The notes beneath the pieces are model-generated. The model saw nothing but the letters and a program-made list of their open reading frames with translations, did no database searches and was not told where the DNA came from. A DNA stretch of 53,147 bases from an uncultured Oscillospiraceae bacterium (GTDB lineage: Bacteria > Bacillota > Clostridia > Oscillospirales > Ruminococcaceae), in assembly GCA_934481355.1 (NCBI GenBank), contig CAKSPH010000017.1:1-53147 (forward strand). The letters run 5' to 3'. Every line of letters starts with the position of its first letter. Positions within the stretch are counted from its first letter, which is position 1. A program made the translations under genes and the position numbers. Shown piece by piece: positions 44,622 through 53,122 of the stretch.

Positions 44622-45380
44622 TCAGCCCTCCTTGATAAGATCAGACATTGCATAAAGTCCGGCAGATCTGCCCGCGAGGAATACGGCGGCGTTGACCGCT
44701 CCCACTGCGAAAACCTCCTTGGACTGCGCAGAATGCGACAGAGTGATGACCTCGTCGTGTCCTGCGAAAATTATATCGTGCTCTCCGACAATGGTGCCGC
44801 CGCGGATAGCGTGCATTCCTATCTCGTCCTTGCCGCGGGGCTTTCTTACGCTGTGGCGGTCGTATACGAAATGATCCCTGCCGCCAAGCTCCTCGTTTAT
44901 CGCCTCGGCGATCATTATTGCCGTGCCGGAGGGTGCATCCTTTTTCAGATTGTGATGCTTTTCAACTATCTCAATATCGAACTGGTCGCCGAGTATCTGT
45001 GTAGCCCTGCGCGCAAGCTCCACCAGAAGATTTATGCCGAGGGACATATTGAATGTGAAGAACACCGGGATCTGCGAAGCCGCAGCGGTTATCTGGCTGC
45101 GCTCCTCATCGGTGTAGCCCGTTGTCGCGAGCACCAGCGGAACGTTGTTCATCTTGCCGTAGCTCAGCAGGTCAGGAAGCGCGGAGGGGTGCGAGAAATC
45201 AATGATAACATCGGGTTTCTCGGTGAGGTCGAAAACTTTCTTGTACACTGGGAAATCCGCGTACTTTTCGCCGAGCAGGTCGATTCCGGCAACGACCTTG
45301 CAGTCGCTGCGCTGCTCCACCAGCCCCGCGATAACTCTGCCCATCTTTCCGCAGGCGCCTGTTATTGCAATTCCAGTCAT
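44622..45380 (-). CDS. dapB: 4-hydroxy-tetrahydrodipicolinate reductase
   Basis: A 252-residue DapB. The nucleotide-binding GACGKMGRVIAG lies near the N-terminus, IDFSHPSALPDLL and TTGYTDEE are family features, and the catalytic region is EIVEKHHNLKKDAPSGTA (His-His, Lys, SGTA). It reduces the DapA product with NAD(P)H on the way to diaminopimelate and lysine. It follows dapA by 82 nt. Confidence 0.97.
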   Translation of the reverse strand: MTGIAITGACGKMGRVIAGLVEQRSDCKVVAGIDLLGEKYADFPVYKKVFDLTEKPDVIIDFSHPSALPDLLSYGKMNNVPLVLATTGYTDEERSQITAAASQIPVFFTFNMSLGINLLVELARRATQILGDQFDIEIVEKHHNLKKDAPSGTAIMIAEAINEELGGRDHFVYDRHSVRKPRGKDEIGMHAIRGGTIVGEHDIIFAGHDEVITLSHSAQSKEVFAVGAVNAAVFLAGRSAGLYAMSDLIKEG

Positions 45381-45462
45381 TTGTAATTCCTTTCAGATTT
45401 TTGCAGAAATGCCAGTTAGCATATCGGGCGGAAGCACATATTCCGCATTCCGCCCGCATTAT

Positions 45463-46356
45463 TTACTTTACCGCGCCGACTAGTCCGAGAGGCTCCATTG
45501 CGCTTCTCAGCTTTGCGACCTGCTCCTCTGACATGGAAGCCAGCGGAAGTCTGCACTCCCCTGCCCTGAAGCCCATGATGTTCAGGGCTTCCTTTACGGG
45601 GATCGGGTTAACGTCCATGAACAGCGCCTTTTCGAAAGCGAGTATGCGCTTCTGGATCTCCAGAGCCTCAGCCTGCTTCCCTGCGTTGAAGAGGGCGACT
45701 TCATCGTGCTTCTCCTTAGGCATGAGGTTTGAGGTAACGGAGATAACGCCCTTTCCGCCGAGGGAAAGGATAGGCATTACCTGGTCGTCGTTTCCGGAGT
45801 AAATGTCCAGGTCGGTGTAGGCCGCGATCTCCGCTGCAAGGGACATATTGCCGCTTGCTTCCTTGGTGGCAACGATATTCGGAACCTTTGCAAGCTCCTT
45901 GTAGGTTTCAATGGAGATGTTCACGCCGGTACGGCTGGGCACGTTGTACAGGATTATCGGGATTTTTACGCTGTTTGCGATCGCCGTGAAGTGCTTTACC
46001 AGACCTCTCTGGGAAGCCTTATTGTAATAAGGCGTAACCTGAAGCAGAGCGTCTGCGCCGAGCTCCTCGGCGCGCTTGGAAAGCCTGATTCCGTGAGCGG
46101 TGTCGTTCGCGCCGGTTCCCGCAATCACCGGGATACGGTGCGCGATCTTCTTCACTGCGTATGCGATACACTCAAGGTGCTCCACGTCAGGCATTGTGGA
46201 GGCTTCGCCGGTGGTGCCGCACACGATGATCGCGTCAGCGCCGTTCTCCACCTGAAAATCCAGCATTCTGCCGAATTCATCGTAGTTGATGGAGCCGTCA
46301 GCGTTCATGGGAGTGGCGATGGCTGTGCCTACGCCGGTAAAAATAGTTTTCTTCAT
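45463..46356 (-). CDS. dapA: 4-hydroxy-tetrahydrodipicolinate synthase
   Basis: A 297-residue DapA of full length. VCGTTGEASTM, AGTGANDT, the Tyr in LLQVTPYYNKASQRG, IILYNVPSRTGVNI and the Schiff-base Lys in IVATKEASGN are all present. It condenses pyruvate with aspartate semialdehyde. It lies 27 nt after asd. Confidence 0.98.
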   Translation of the reverse strand: MKKTIFTGVGTAIATPMNADGSINYDEFGRMLDFQVENGADAIIVCGTTGEASTMPDVEHLECIAYAVKKIAHRIPVIAGTGANDTAHGIRLSKRAEELGADALLQVTPYYNKASQRGLVKHFTAIANSVKIPIILYNVPSRTGVNISIETYKELAKVPNIVATKEASGNMSLAAEIAAYTDLDIYSGNDDQVMPILSLGGKGVISVTSNLMPKEKHDEVALFNAGKQAEALEIQKRILAFEKALFMDVNPIPVKEALNIMGFRAGECRLPLASMSEEQVAKLRSAMEPLGLVGAVK

Positions 46357-46383
46357 AAAATGGTCGTTCCTTTCAGGGAATGA

Positions 46384-47466
46384 TCAGTCCAGATAGCCCT
46401 TGGCCGCAAGGAGCTCTGCCATTTCAACAGCGCCGCCTGCTGCGCCTCTCAGTGTGTTGTGAGAAAGGCAAACGAACTTGTAATCAAACAGTGTGTCAGG
46501 ACGGAGTCTGCCGACAGAAATAGCCATACCGCCCTCAAGGTTGCGGTGCAGCTTAGCCTGCGGATAATTCTCCTCCTCGAAATAATGGATGAACTGCTTC
46601 GGTGCGGACGGAAGCTTCAGAGCCTGCGGCTCGCCGGAGTATTCAGCCCAGATCTTCTTGATCTCGGCCATTGTGGGCTTGTTCTCGAAGTTTACGAATA
46701 CTGCTGCAAAGTGGCCGTTGGAAACCGGAACTCTCAGGCACTGTGTGGTGATCAGCGGGGACTGAGCCTTTACGATCTCATTGCCCTCTACCTTGCCCCA
46801 TACCTTCAGCGGCTCCTGCTCGGACTTCTCTTCCTCGCCGCCGATGAACGGGATAAGGTTGTCTACCATCTCAGGCCATGTATCGAAGGTCTTGCCTGCG
46901 CCGGAAATCGCCTGATATGTAGTAGCGAGCACGTTCCTGATGCCGAACTTTCTCAGCGGGGAAAGAGCCGGAACATAGCTCTGGATAGAGCAGTTTGACT
47001 TGACGGAGATAAAGCCGCGCTTTGTGCCGAGGCGCTTCTTCTGTGCGTCGATGATGGCAGCGTGCTCAGCGTTTACCTCAGGGATTATCATAGGAACATC
47101 AGGAGTGAAGCGGTGCGCGGAGTTGTTGGACATTACCGGGCACTCTGCCTTTGCGTACTTCTCCTCGAGGGCGCGTATTTCGTCCTTCTTCATGTCAACA
47201 GCGCAGAAAACGAAGTCAACCATGGAGGCGATCTTCTCTACATCGGCGGAAGCGTCCATGATAACGATGTCCTCCATGCTCTTGGGCATCGGGGAATCCA
47301 TGAGCCAGCGGCTGCCGACTGCCTCTTTATAGGTCTTGCCGGCAGAACGGGGAGAAGCTGCGAGAGCAACTACGTGGAACCACGGGTGGTTTTCAAGCAG
47401 GGTAGCGAAACGCTGTCCTACCATACCTGTTGCGCCGATTATACCGACATTGTACTTTTCTTTCAT
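46384..47466 (-). CDS. asd: Aspartate-semialdehyde dehydrogenase
   Basis: A 360-residue Asd of the archaeal/fungal-like branch, shown by SPRSAGKTYKEAV and KSNCSIQSYVPAL with the catalytic Cys, rather than the shorter enterobacterial form. The NADP-binding IGATGMVGQRF is at the N-terminus, and GRLRPD and SHNTLRGAAGGAVEMAELL near the end. It makes aspartate semialdehyde for lysine/DAP, threonine and methionine. It is first in the operon, with a long leader: lysine riboswitch, terminator, then an inserted repeat element about 40 nt before the start. Confidence 0.97.
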   Translation of the reverse strand: MKEKYNVGIIGATGMVGQRFATLLENHPWFHVVALAASPRSAGKTYKEAVGSRWLMDSPMPKSMEDIVIMDASADVEKIASMVDFVFCAVDMKKDEIRALEEKYAKAECPVMSNNSAHRFTPDVPMIIPEVNAEHAAIIDAQKKRLGTKRGFISVKSNCSIQSYVPALSPLRKFGIRNVLATTYQAISGAGKTFDTWPEMVDNLIPFIGGEEEKSEQEPLKVWGKVEGNEIVKAQSPLITTQCLRVPVSNGHFAAVFVNFENKPTMAEIKKIWAEYSGEPQALKLPSAPKQFIHYFEEENYPQAKLHRNLEGGMAISVGRLRPDTLFDYKFVCLSHNTLRGAAGGAVEMAELLAAKGYLD

Positions 47467-47505
47467 GACTGTGTTGATCCTTTCTCTTTTTGAAAATTAA
47501 ACTAA

Positions 47506-47664
47506 AGGTCTCCTCTAAAAACCTTGTTTGAGTGAAAATGTGTATAGCACACCGACTGCTTCTTCAAACCTCCTCGTAAGGCATACAGCCTTACTTCGTC
47601 GGCTTTCATCGCATTCGGTGCACTCTACCCATTTTCACTTTTCAAACCGGTTTTTAGAGGTTCC
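47506..47664. mobile_element. Relative of the inverted-repeat element inserted between riboswitch terminator and asd
   Basis: 159 bp whose ends share CCTCTAAAAACC (47512-47523) and its inverse (47649-47660) with the other copies, but whose interior is different. The interior is itself partly inverted (GTGAAAATG / CATTTTCAC) with an inner hairpin GTAAGGC/GCCTTAC. Direct repeats CTAA (47502-47505, 47665-47668) flank it. Confidence 0.75.
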
Positions 47665-47668
47665 CTAA

Positions 47669-47702
47669 ACAAAAAGCCGACGAGGTAAAAACTTCATCGG
47701 CT
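47669..47702 (-). terminator. Riboswitch-controlled terminator of the asd operon
   Basis: On the minus strand AGCCGATGAAG pairs with CTCGTCGGCT (47675-47702) with minor mismatches, followed by TTTTTGTTT. It directly follows the lysine aptamer, as in transcription-attenuating L-boxes. Confidence 0.85.
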
Positions 47703-47729
47703 GTAACAGCAATATCGTAATATACTTGC

Positions 47730-47890
47730 GATAGCACTCCATCAGACCGATGACAGCCGTGTACCTGTTCGGTGCAAAGCCAGATATGCACATTTGCGGA
47801 ATATGCACTCTTCGGCGGTGAGCCTTTCGCACTGCCGGTCTCCGCAGACCATCGGGACAGCGCTACTTTTCATTCCCGCACCTCTATCAG
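47730..47890 (-). promoter_or_regulatory. Lysine riboswitch (L-box)
   Basis: Minus-strand signatures in order: GATAGAGGTGCGGG, AAAAGTAGCGC, GAAAGGCTCACCGCCGAAGA, CTTTGCACCGAAC, CACGGCTG and GGAGTGCTATC, the last closing P1 with GATAG. These fit the lysine aptamer consensus. Lysine binding should favour the terminator at 47669-47702 and shut down asd-dapA-dapB-ACT-mscS. Confidence 0.92.
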
Positions 47891-47923
47891 CTCCCGGGGC
47901 TTTCAGACCCCTGCTATTTATTT

Positions 47924-47952
47924 ATTTTATCACATAAGCGCATTGTTGTCAA
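47924..47952 (-). promoter_or_regulatory. Promoter of the lysine operon
   Basis: On the minus strand TTGACA (47947-47952), 17-bp spacer, TAAAAT (47924-47929), just upstream of the L-box. Confidence 0.82.
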
Positions 47953-48019
47953 CCCCCATTCGTATAAATATTCTTCAAATATGCCGCATTATTTGTTGAT
48001 AATTCACAATGCAGAAAAA

Positions 48020-48048
48020 TTGATTTATCGCGCGATTTATGGTACAAT
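48020..48048 (+). promoter_or_regulatory. Promoter of queA
   Basis: TTGATT (48020-48025), 17-bp spacer, TACAAT (48043-48048); AAAAGGAAC precedes the ATG at 48090. Confidence 0.7.
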
Positions 48049-48089
48049 ATTATCATGCTATCAAAAATATGCGAAAAGGAACATAAATT

Positions 48090-49181
48090 ATGACTCTTCT
48101 CAAATCAGATTTCAACTATGAACTCCCGGAGGAGCTCATCGCACAGACCCCTGCGGAGCCCCGCGACAGTTCGCGCCTGATGGCGATAGACCGCGGCTCC
48201 GGCGAGATAACCCACGATCATTTCTACAATATATGCGAGTATCTTCGTCCGGGTGACCTGCTGGTCATGAACGACAGCAAGGTTTTCCCTGCAAGGATCT
48301 ACGGCACCAAGCGCGGCACCGGCGCACATGTTGAATTCCTGCTGCTCAAGCGGCTCAGCCTCACCGAATGGGAGACCCTCGTGCACCCAGGAAAGCGCCT
48401 GAAGCCCGGCACTGTCGTTGATTTCCCGGAGGGGCTCTCCGCCGAGATCCTTGACATCGTAAACGAAGGCAACCGCCTTGTGCGCTTCTCATTTGAGGGC
48501 GACTTCTTCGATATCCTCGACCGTATCGGTCAGATGCCGCTGCCGCCCTACATCACCGAGAAGCTCCGGGATAAAGACCGCTACAACACGATTTACTGCC
48601 GCGAGACAGGCTCTGCGGCGGCTCCTACCGCCGGACTGCATTTCACGGAAAACGTGTTCGCGAAGCTCCGGGAAAAGGGCGTTGATACCGCATACGTCAC
48701 GCTTCACGTTGGCCTCGGTACTTTCCGCCCGGTAAAGGAGGACAATATCCTCGACCACAAAATGCACGTTGAGCACTACTCCGTACCGGAAATAACCGCC
48801 GAGAAGATACGGCGCTGCAAGGCCAACGGCGGCCGCGTCATCTCAGTTGGCACGACCTCCTGCCGAACGCTGGAATCCGCCGCCGGAATCAGGCCGGAGC
48901 TCTTCGCTCCCACTGAGACGGATAAGGGCACTGCGCCGCTTACCGGCTCCTCTTCCCCTATTCTCACGCAGGATACCGGAATTTTCATCTATCCCGGCTA
49001 TGAATTCAAGGTGATCGACGGGCTGATAACAAATTTCCACCTGCCGGAAAGTACGCTTATAATGCTGGTCAGCGCGTTCCTCGGACGGGAAAAGACGCTG
49101 CACGCCTATGATGTCGCAGTTCAGGAAAGATACAGGTTCTTCTCCTTCGGCGACGCCATGTATATAGGCGATATCAGGTAA
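48090..49181 (+). CDS. queA: S-adenosylmethionine:tRNA ribosyltransferase-isomerase
   Basis: A 363-residue QueA. It transfers and isomerises the ribosyl group of SAM onto 7-aminomethyl-7-deazaguanine in tRNA, making epoxyqueuosine. Family segments: [75 protein letters not shown] and [17 protein letters not shown]. Full length. It stands alone; the usual neighbours tgt and ruvB are not here. A complete copy of the dispersed repeat lies between its stop and its terminator. Confidence 0.97.
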   Translation: MTLLKSDFNYELPEELIAQTPAEPRDSSRLMAIDRGSGEITHDHFYNICEYLRPGDLLVMNDSKVFPARIYGTKRGTGAHVEFLLLKRLSLTEWETLVHPGKRLKPGTVVDFPEGLSAEILDIVNEGNRLVRFSFEGDFFDILDRIGQMPLPPYITEKLRDKDRYNTIYCRETGSAAAPTAGLHFTENVFAKLREKGVDTAYVTLHVGLGTFRPVKEDNILDHKMHVEHYSVPEITAEKIRRCKANGGRVISVGTTSCRTLESAAGIRPELFAPTETDKGTAPLTGSSSPILTQDTGIFIYPGYEFKVIDGLITNFHLPESTLIMLVSAFLGREKTLHAYDVAVQERYRFFSFGDAMYIGDIR

Positions 49182-49192
49182 TCTTCCAGAAT

Positions 49193-49407
49193 GGTAACCT
49201 CTAAAAACCGGGACACGAGCAGATTTCGTATATGACTTATATCAAATGTAAGGCACCAAACCGCAGCGTTTTCCGCCGTAGGCGGATAATGCGTTTACTG
49301 TATGTATTTCAAGGTTTGGTAACGCAACAGATGATGAATAAGGAGCGAAGCGACGTTTCTTGGTAAGTCATAGAAATCTGCCGTGAAGGAGGTTTTTAGA
49401 GGTTACC
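49193..49407. mobile_element. Full copy of the GGTAACC-type inverted-repeat element
   Basis: 215 bp with GGTAACCTCTAAAAACC at the left end and its exact inverse at the right, flanked by 5-bp direct repeats AGAAT (49188-49192, 49408-49412). It matches 39641-39886 in reverse orientation without the nested insert. The interior includes CCGCC..GGCGG palindromes but no frame long enough to code. Confidence 0.88.
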
Positions 49408-49417
49408 AGAATATTTC

Positions 49418-49448
49418 TCCCGCTGTATCCGCATACGGCGGGATTTTT
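49418..49448 (+). terminator. Terminator of queA, separated from it by the repeat element
   Basis: TCCCGCTGTAT and ATACGGCGGGA form an 11-bp stem (one G-T) with a CCGC loop and a T5 tail. Confidence 0.85.
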
Positions 49449-49582
49449 ATGCGCTCCGGCATTTTGCACAATTTATTGACACATAATTTTCCCAGAGTGG
49501 CGGAAATACTTTAGCATTTATCATATAATTTTCACATTGACGATATATAATTTTACCATGACTAAATGCAGGCGGTGATCTG

Positions 49583-50317
49583 GTGGCTTACGCAAATACG
49601 TTCAAACGTTCAGAGATAAAGTACCTTCTGGACGAGAAAAAAGAAGCGGAGCTGCTCCGCCGTATCTCCGCATTCATGCGCGAGGACAGCTACTCGGGTC
49701 AGACGATAAGCTCCCTTTACTGCGACAGCAGCGATGATATACTCATCAGAACGTCGCTTGACAAGCCGATATACAAGGAAAAACTGCGTCTGAGAGCCTA
49801 TGGAGTTCCCGCTGATGATTCCACGGTTTTTCTGGAGATCAAGAAAAAGTTTGACGGAATCGTCTACAAGCGCAGGGCGGAACTCACCTGCCGCGAAGCG
49901 ATGGAACTCCTGCATTCCGAGGTGTTTCCGGAAAAGGAAGATTACACAGACCGTCAGGTGCTGTCAGAGATCGAATGGCTCATGGGCAGGTATTCACTGA
50001 AGCCGCGGGTAGCTCTGTTCTACGACCGCCGCGCCTTTTTTTCTGAATACGACCGTGAGTTCCGGCTCACAATTGACAGCAACGTTCGTTTCAGGACGGA
50101 CAGGCTCGACCCCCGGCTTGGTACTGACGGCAGGAATGTTCCCGGTCAGCCTCACAGCATAATGGAGATCAAGACAGCCTCCGGTATTCCGCTGGAGCTT
50201 GTTTCCGTTCTATCTGAGCTTGAACTGTATCCCGGCTCTTTCTCCAAATACGGCGCCGTCTACCGAAGCGGGCTTCTTTCAAAAAATTCTACAACACGGA
50301 GTGAAACAAATGTTTGA
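49583..50317 (+). CDS. VTC-domain (polyphosphate polymerase-like) protein
   Basis: A 244-residue protein matching the VTC catalytic domain: FKRSEIKYLL, SLYCDSSDD, KEKLRLRAYG, FLEIKKKFDGIVYKRR, PRVALFYDRRAFFS, RLTIDSNV and MEIKTASGIP. The basic and acidic residues lining the tunnel in eukaryotic VTC4 appear conserved (Lys/Arg pairs, ExK). Bacterial members are often paired with DUF4956 proteins and CotH or surface proteins. The start is GTG at 49583 after GGCGGTGA. It overlaps the next gene by 8 nt. Confidence 0.88.
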   Translation: MAYANTFKRSEIKYLLDEKKEAELLRRISAFMREDSYSGQTISSLYCDSSDDILIRTSLDKPIYKEKLRLRAYGVPADDSTVFLEIKKKFDGIVYKRRAELTCREAMELLHSEVFPEKEDYTDRQVLSEIEWLMGRYSLKPRVALFYDRRAFFSEYDREFRLTIDSNVRFRTDRLDPRLGTDGRNVPGQPHSIMEIKTASGIPLELVSVLSELELYPGSFSKYGAVYRSGLLSKNSTTRSETNV

Positions 50318-50981
50318 TTCGATAATTTCCGCTGACGGGCTTACGCCGCTGTCCGCAGTCCTCTGCACCGTTTTATCCCTGGGGCTCGGGCTGCTGGCGG
50401 CACTTCTCTATCGGCTGGGAAACAAACGCGCTTCCAGAAGCATGATGATAACGCTCATCGTACTTCCGGCTCTTGTCCAGGCGGTGATAATGCTTGTAAA
50501 CGGCTCAGTCGGCGCCGGAATCGCGGTAATGGGCGCGTTCAACCTTGTGAGATTCCGTTCGGCGCCCGGGTCTGCAAGAGATATCTGCTACATCTTCTAC
50601 ACGATGTGCATTGGTATTTCGGCAGGCATGGGGTACCTGGGATTTTCGGTGCTTATCGCCGTATGCGTCGGAGCCGTCCTCGCGGTGCTCAGCTTCATTC
50701 CATGCTTCCGTAACGCAGCCAGGAAAAAGCTGCTGAGGATCACGATACCCGAAAATCTCGATTACACCGGGATTTTCGATGATATATTCGCAGAGTACCT
50801 TTCGGGGTCTGAACTTGTTCAGGTCAAGACCACCGCGATGGGAACGCTTTTCGACCTGCGATATGAGATCACCGAAAAGGACGCCTCCCGCGAGAAAGAA
50901 ATGATCGATAAGCTGCGCGCACGCAACGGAAACCTGACTATATCAATCGGGAACCTTCCCGAAAACTGTGATACACTGTGA
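50310..50981 (+). CDS. DUF4956 membrane protein
   Basis: A 223-residue protein with four N-terminal spans (AVLCTVLSLGLGLLAALLYRL, MMITLIVLPALVQAVIMLV, IFYTMCIGISAGMGYLGF, VLIAVCVGAVLAVLSFI) and a cytoplasmic domain. The segment MGAFNLVRFRSAPGSARDICYIFYTMCIG is the family hallmark. The start at 50310 follows GGAG inside the VTC gene, whose stop it overlaps. Function unknown; coupling with VTC suggests a shared membrane process. Confidence 0.9.
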   Translation: MFDSIISADGLTPLSAVLCTVLSLGLGLLAALLYRLGNKRASRSMMITLIVLPALVQAVIMLVNGSVGAGIAVMGAFNLVRFRSAPGSARDICYIFYTMCIGISAGMGYLGFSVLIAVCVGAVLAVLSFIPCFRNAARKKLLRITIPENLDYTGIFDDIFAEYLSGSELVQVKTTAMGTLFDLRYEITEKDASREKEMIDKLRARNGNLTISIGNLPENCDTL

Positions 50982-51012
50982 ATTTCTGGCTATATTAAGG
51001 AGCATTGTTTTT

Positions 51013-52917
51013 ATGAGATCTGGCATTAGGGCGCTTGCGGCGCTTTGTTCACTTGCAATATCAGTCAACACCGGGTGCAGCAGGAATCCGGGGACTTCCG
51101 GAAGCGGAGTCGCAGAAGAGGATATTTCCACCGCGCAGTTCACCGAAACTGCCGATTCCACCGAAAAGGCAACTACCAGCTACCATACAGTAAGCGAAAA
51201 AGATATGAAGCCCGTTTCCAAATCAGGCAGCGCGGTCAGGTTTTCGGAAAACGGCGCAGAAGTCATAGGAAGCGGCATTTCAGTTGATGGCACGTCAGTT
51301 ACGCTGACAAGATCAGGATATTATTATCTGAGCGGAGTATGCAGTGACGGACAGCTCATAATCGACTGCGGCAGGGACGATGATGTTTTCATTGTCCTTG
51401 AGGGACTGGAACTAACCTGCTCCAACGGACCGGCAATTCTTTGCAGGAAAGCTGACAAGCTGACTATAACGCTTGCAGAAGGCAGCGTAAACACCCTGTC
51501 CGACGGAACGGGATACTCGCCCGAAACCGCCGAGGACACCGGGGCGGCGCTTTTTTCGCAGGATACGATGGTCATAAACGGAACCGGGACGCTTAACGTC
51601 AACGGCGTATACAAGGACGGAATAAAGAGCAAGGACGGCCTGAAGCTCTGCGGAGGCACAATAAACGTAACTGCTGCCGAGGACGGAATGGCAGGAAAGG
51701 ATTACCTGCTTGCAGCAGGAGGAACGATAACGGTTAACAGCGGCTGCGATGGAATAAAGTCAACAAATTCATCAAACCCTGAGAAGGGATATATTACTAT
51801 ATCCGGAGGCAGTTTGTCACTGACCTGCGGCAACGATGGAATACAGGCTGAAACTGATCTTAACATCTCCGGAGGAACAGTTGAAATGACGACAGGCGGC
51901 GGAAGCTCCACAGTCAAACACACGAATGACGGCGGTCACTGGGGTGATTTCCACGGCGGGAACGGCGGCTTTGATTTCAGCGAGCTCACAAGCTCCGACG
52001 GAGCCTCAGCGGAAAGCATGAAAGGACTTAAAGCGGGCACTTCCGTGAATATCACCGGAGGAAACATTACGGCTGACTGCGCAGACGACTCCATTCATTC
52101 AAACGGGACCGTAAATATTGACGGCGGAACTTTCCAGCTTGCGACCGGGGACGATGGCATTCACGCCGATGATATACTTACGATAACAAAGGGCGAAATA
52201 AACATCAGCACAAGCTATGAGGGACTTGAAGCCTGCGGGATCGAAATAAGCGGCGGCACTATCACCCTGCGCGCTTCAGACGACGGAATTAATGCAAACG
52301 ACAGCGATTCTGGTGAAATCTCAGCGTATATCTCAATTTCAGGAGGAAGCATAACCGCCAACGCGGACGGCGACGGCATAGATTCCAACGGAACAATTTC
52401 CATGAGCGGCGGCACCCTGGTGGTATTTGGTCCCACAAGCGGCGCTGACGGTGCGCTGGATTACGACAAGTCATTCGCAATGAGCGGAGGAACGCTTATC
52501 GCCCTTGGTTCAAGCAGAATGGCGCAGGCTCCAAGCACGCTATCGCAGCCGTGCATTTCGATCTATGCGGATGTTTCCGCAGACAGCACCATTGAAGTCC
52601 GGGATCCGGAGGGAAATATAATAATCAGCACGATAACTCCTAAAAAATGCGAATCCCTGATATTCTCCACTCCTGAATTTACAAACTCAAACACCTACAC
52701 GTTTTTTTCAGATGACGAGGAGATCGCCAGAGTCACCGCGACAGACGGCGTGAGCGGAGGCGGCGCTTCCGGCTCCGGCTTCGGAAGCTGGGTTCAGGAC
52801 AAGGGACCGTGGGGTGGAAACACCGGCAACAATGCAGATTTCACGCGTCCTGACAAGCCGGACGGAATAAGGCAGCAGAACGGCGAGGCTCCCGCAGATG
52901 ACAACACGGCGGCATGA
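51013..52917 (+). CDS. Cthe_2159-like beta-helix carbohydrate-binding lipoprotein
   Basis: A 634-residue lipoprotein. The signal LAALCSLAISVNTGCS ends in a lipobox Cys; the start at 51013 follows AAGGAG. After a Ser/Thr-rich linker comes a long right-handed beta-helix with many ISGGTI/INISTS/NGDDGI-type turns (DDVFIVLEGLEL, GDGIDSNGTISMSGG), characteristic of the Cthe_2159 polysaccharide-binding family. A Gly/Ser-rich stretch separates a C-terminal tail of about 50 residues. Cthe_2159 binds cellulose and polygalacturonate. Its position after VTC and DUF4956 suggests a linked surface system. Confidence 0.87.
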   Translation: MRSGIRALAALCSLAISVNTGCSRNPGTSGSGVAEEDISTAQFTETADSTEKATTSYHTVSEKDMKPVSKSGSAVRFSENGAEVIGSGISVDGTSVTLTRSGYYYLSGVCSDGQLIIDCGRDDDVFIVLEGLELTCSNGPAILCRKADKLTITLAEGSVNTLSDGTGYSPETAEDTGAALFSQDTMVINGTGTLNVNGVYKDGIKSKDGLKLCGGTINVTAAEDGMAGKDYLLAAGGTITVNSGCDGIKSTNSSNPEKGYITISGGSLSLTCGNDGIQAETDLNISGGTVEMTTGGGSSTVKHTNDGGHWGDFHGGNGGFDFSELTSSDGASAESMKGLKAGTSVNITGGNITADCADDSIHSNGTVNIDGGTFQLATGDDGIHADDILTITKGEINISTSYEGLEACGIEISGGTITLRASDDGINANDSDSGEISAYISISGGSITANADGDGIDSNGTISMSGGTLVVFGPTSGADGALDYDKSFAMSGGTLIALGSSRMAQAPSTLSQPCISIYADVSADSTIEVRDPEGNIIISTITPKKCESLIFSTPEFTNSNTYTFFSDDEEIARVTATDGVSGGGASGSGFGSWVQDKGPWGGNTGNNADFTRPDKPDGIRQQNGEAPADDNTAA

Positions 52918-53046
52918 CAAGTAACTATATAATCAGAAATCCCCCGAAATACAGGGGACATCAAAGGGATATAGTCATAAACCCGCATTACAAAAGGAAA
53001 TGTAGTGCCGCATAACCAACGCAGACCATACCCTAACCAATAAAAA

Positions 53047-53109
53047 GGACGCTTTTCATTGAAAGGCGTCCCAGCTTGTCGAAAAAGTCCAGCGAAAGCT
53101 GGGCTTTTT
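53047..53109 (+). terminator. Two consecutive hairpins near the right edge
   Basis: GGACGC/GCGTCC (53047-53052, 53066-53071) with a TTTC/GAAA inner stem, then AAAAAGTCCAGC/GCTGGGCTTTTT (53082-53109) closed by a GAAA tetraloop and ending in T6. The second is a strong intrinsic terminator. The first may belong to it or mark the end of a mobile element. Confidence 0.7.
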
Positions 53110-53122
53110 TACGTAAATATGG

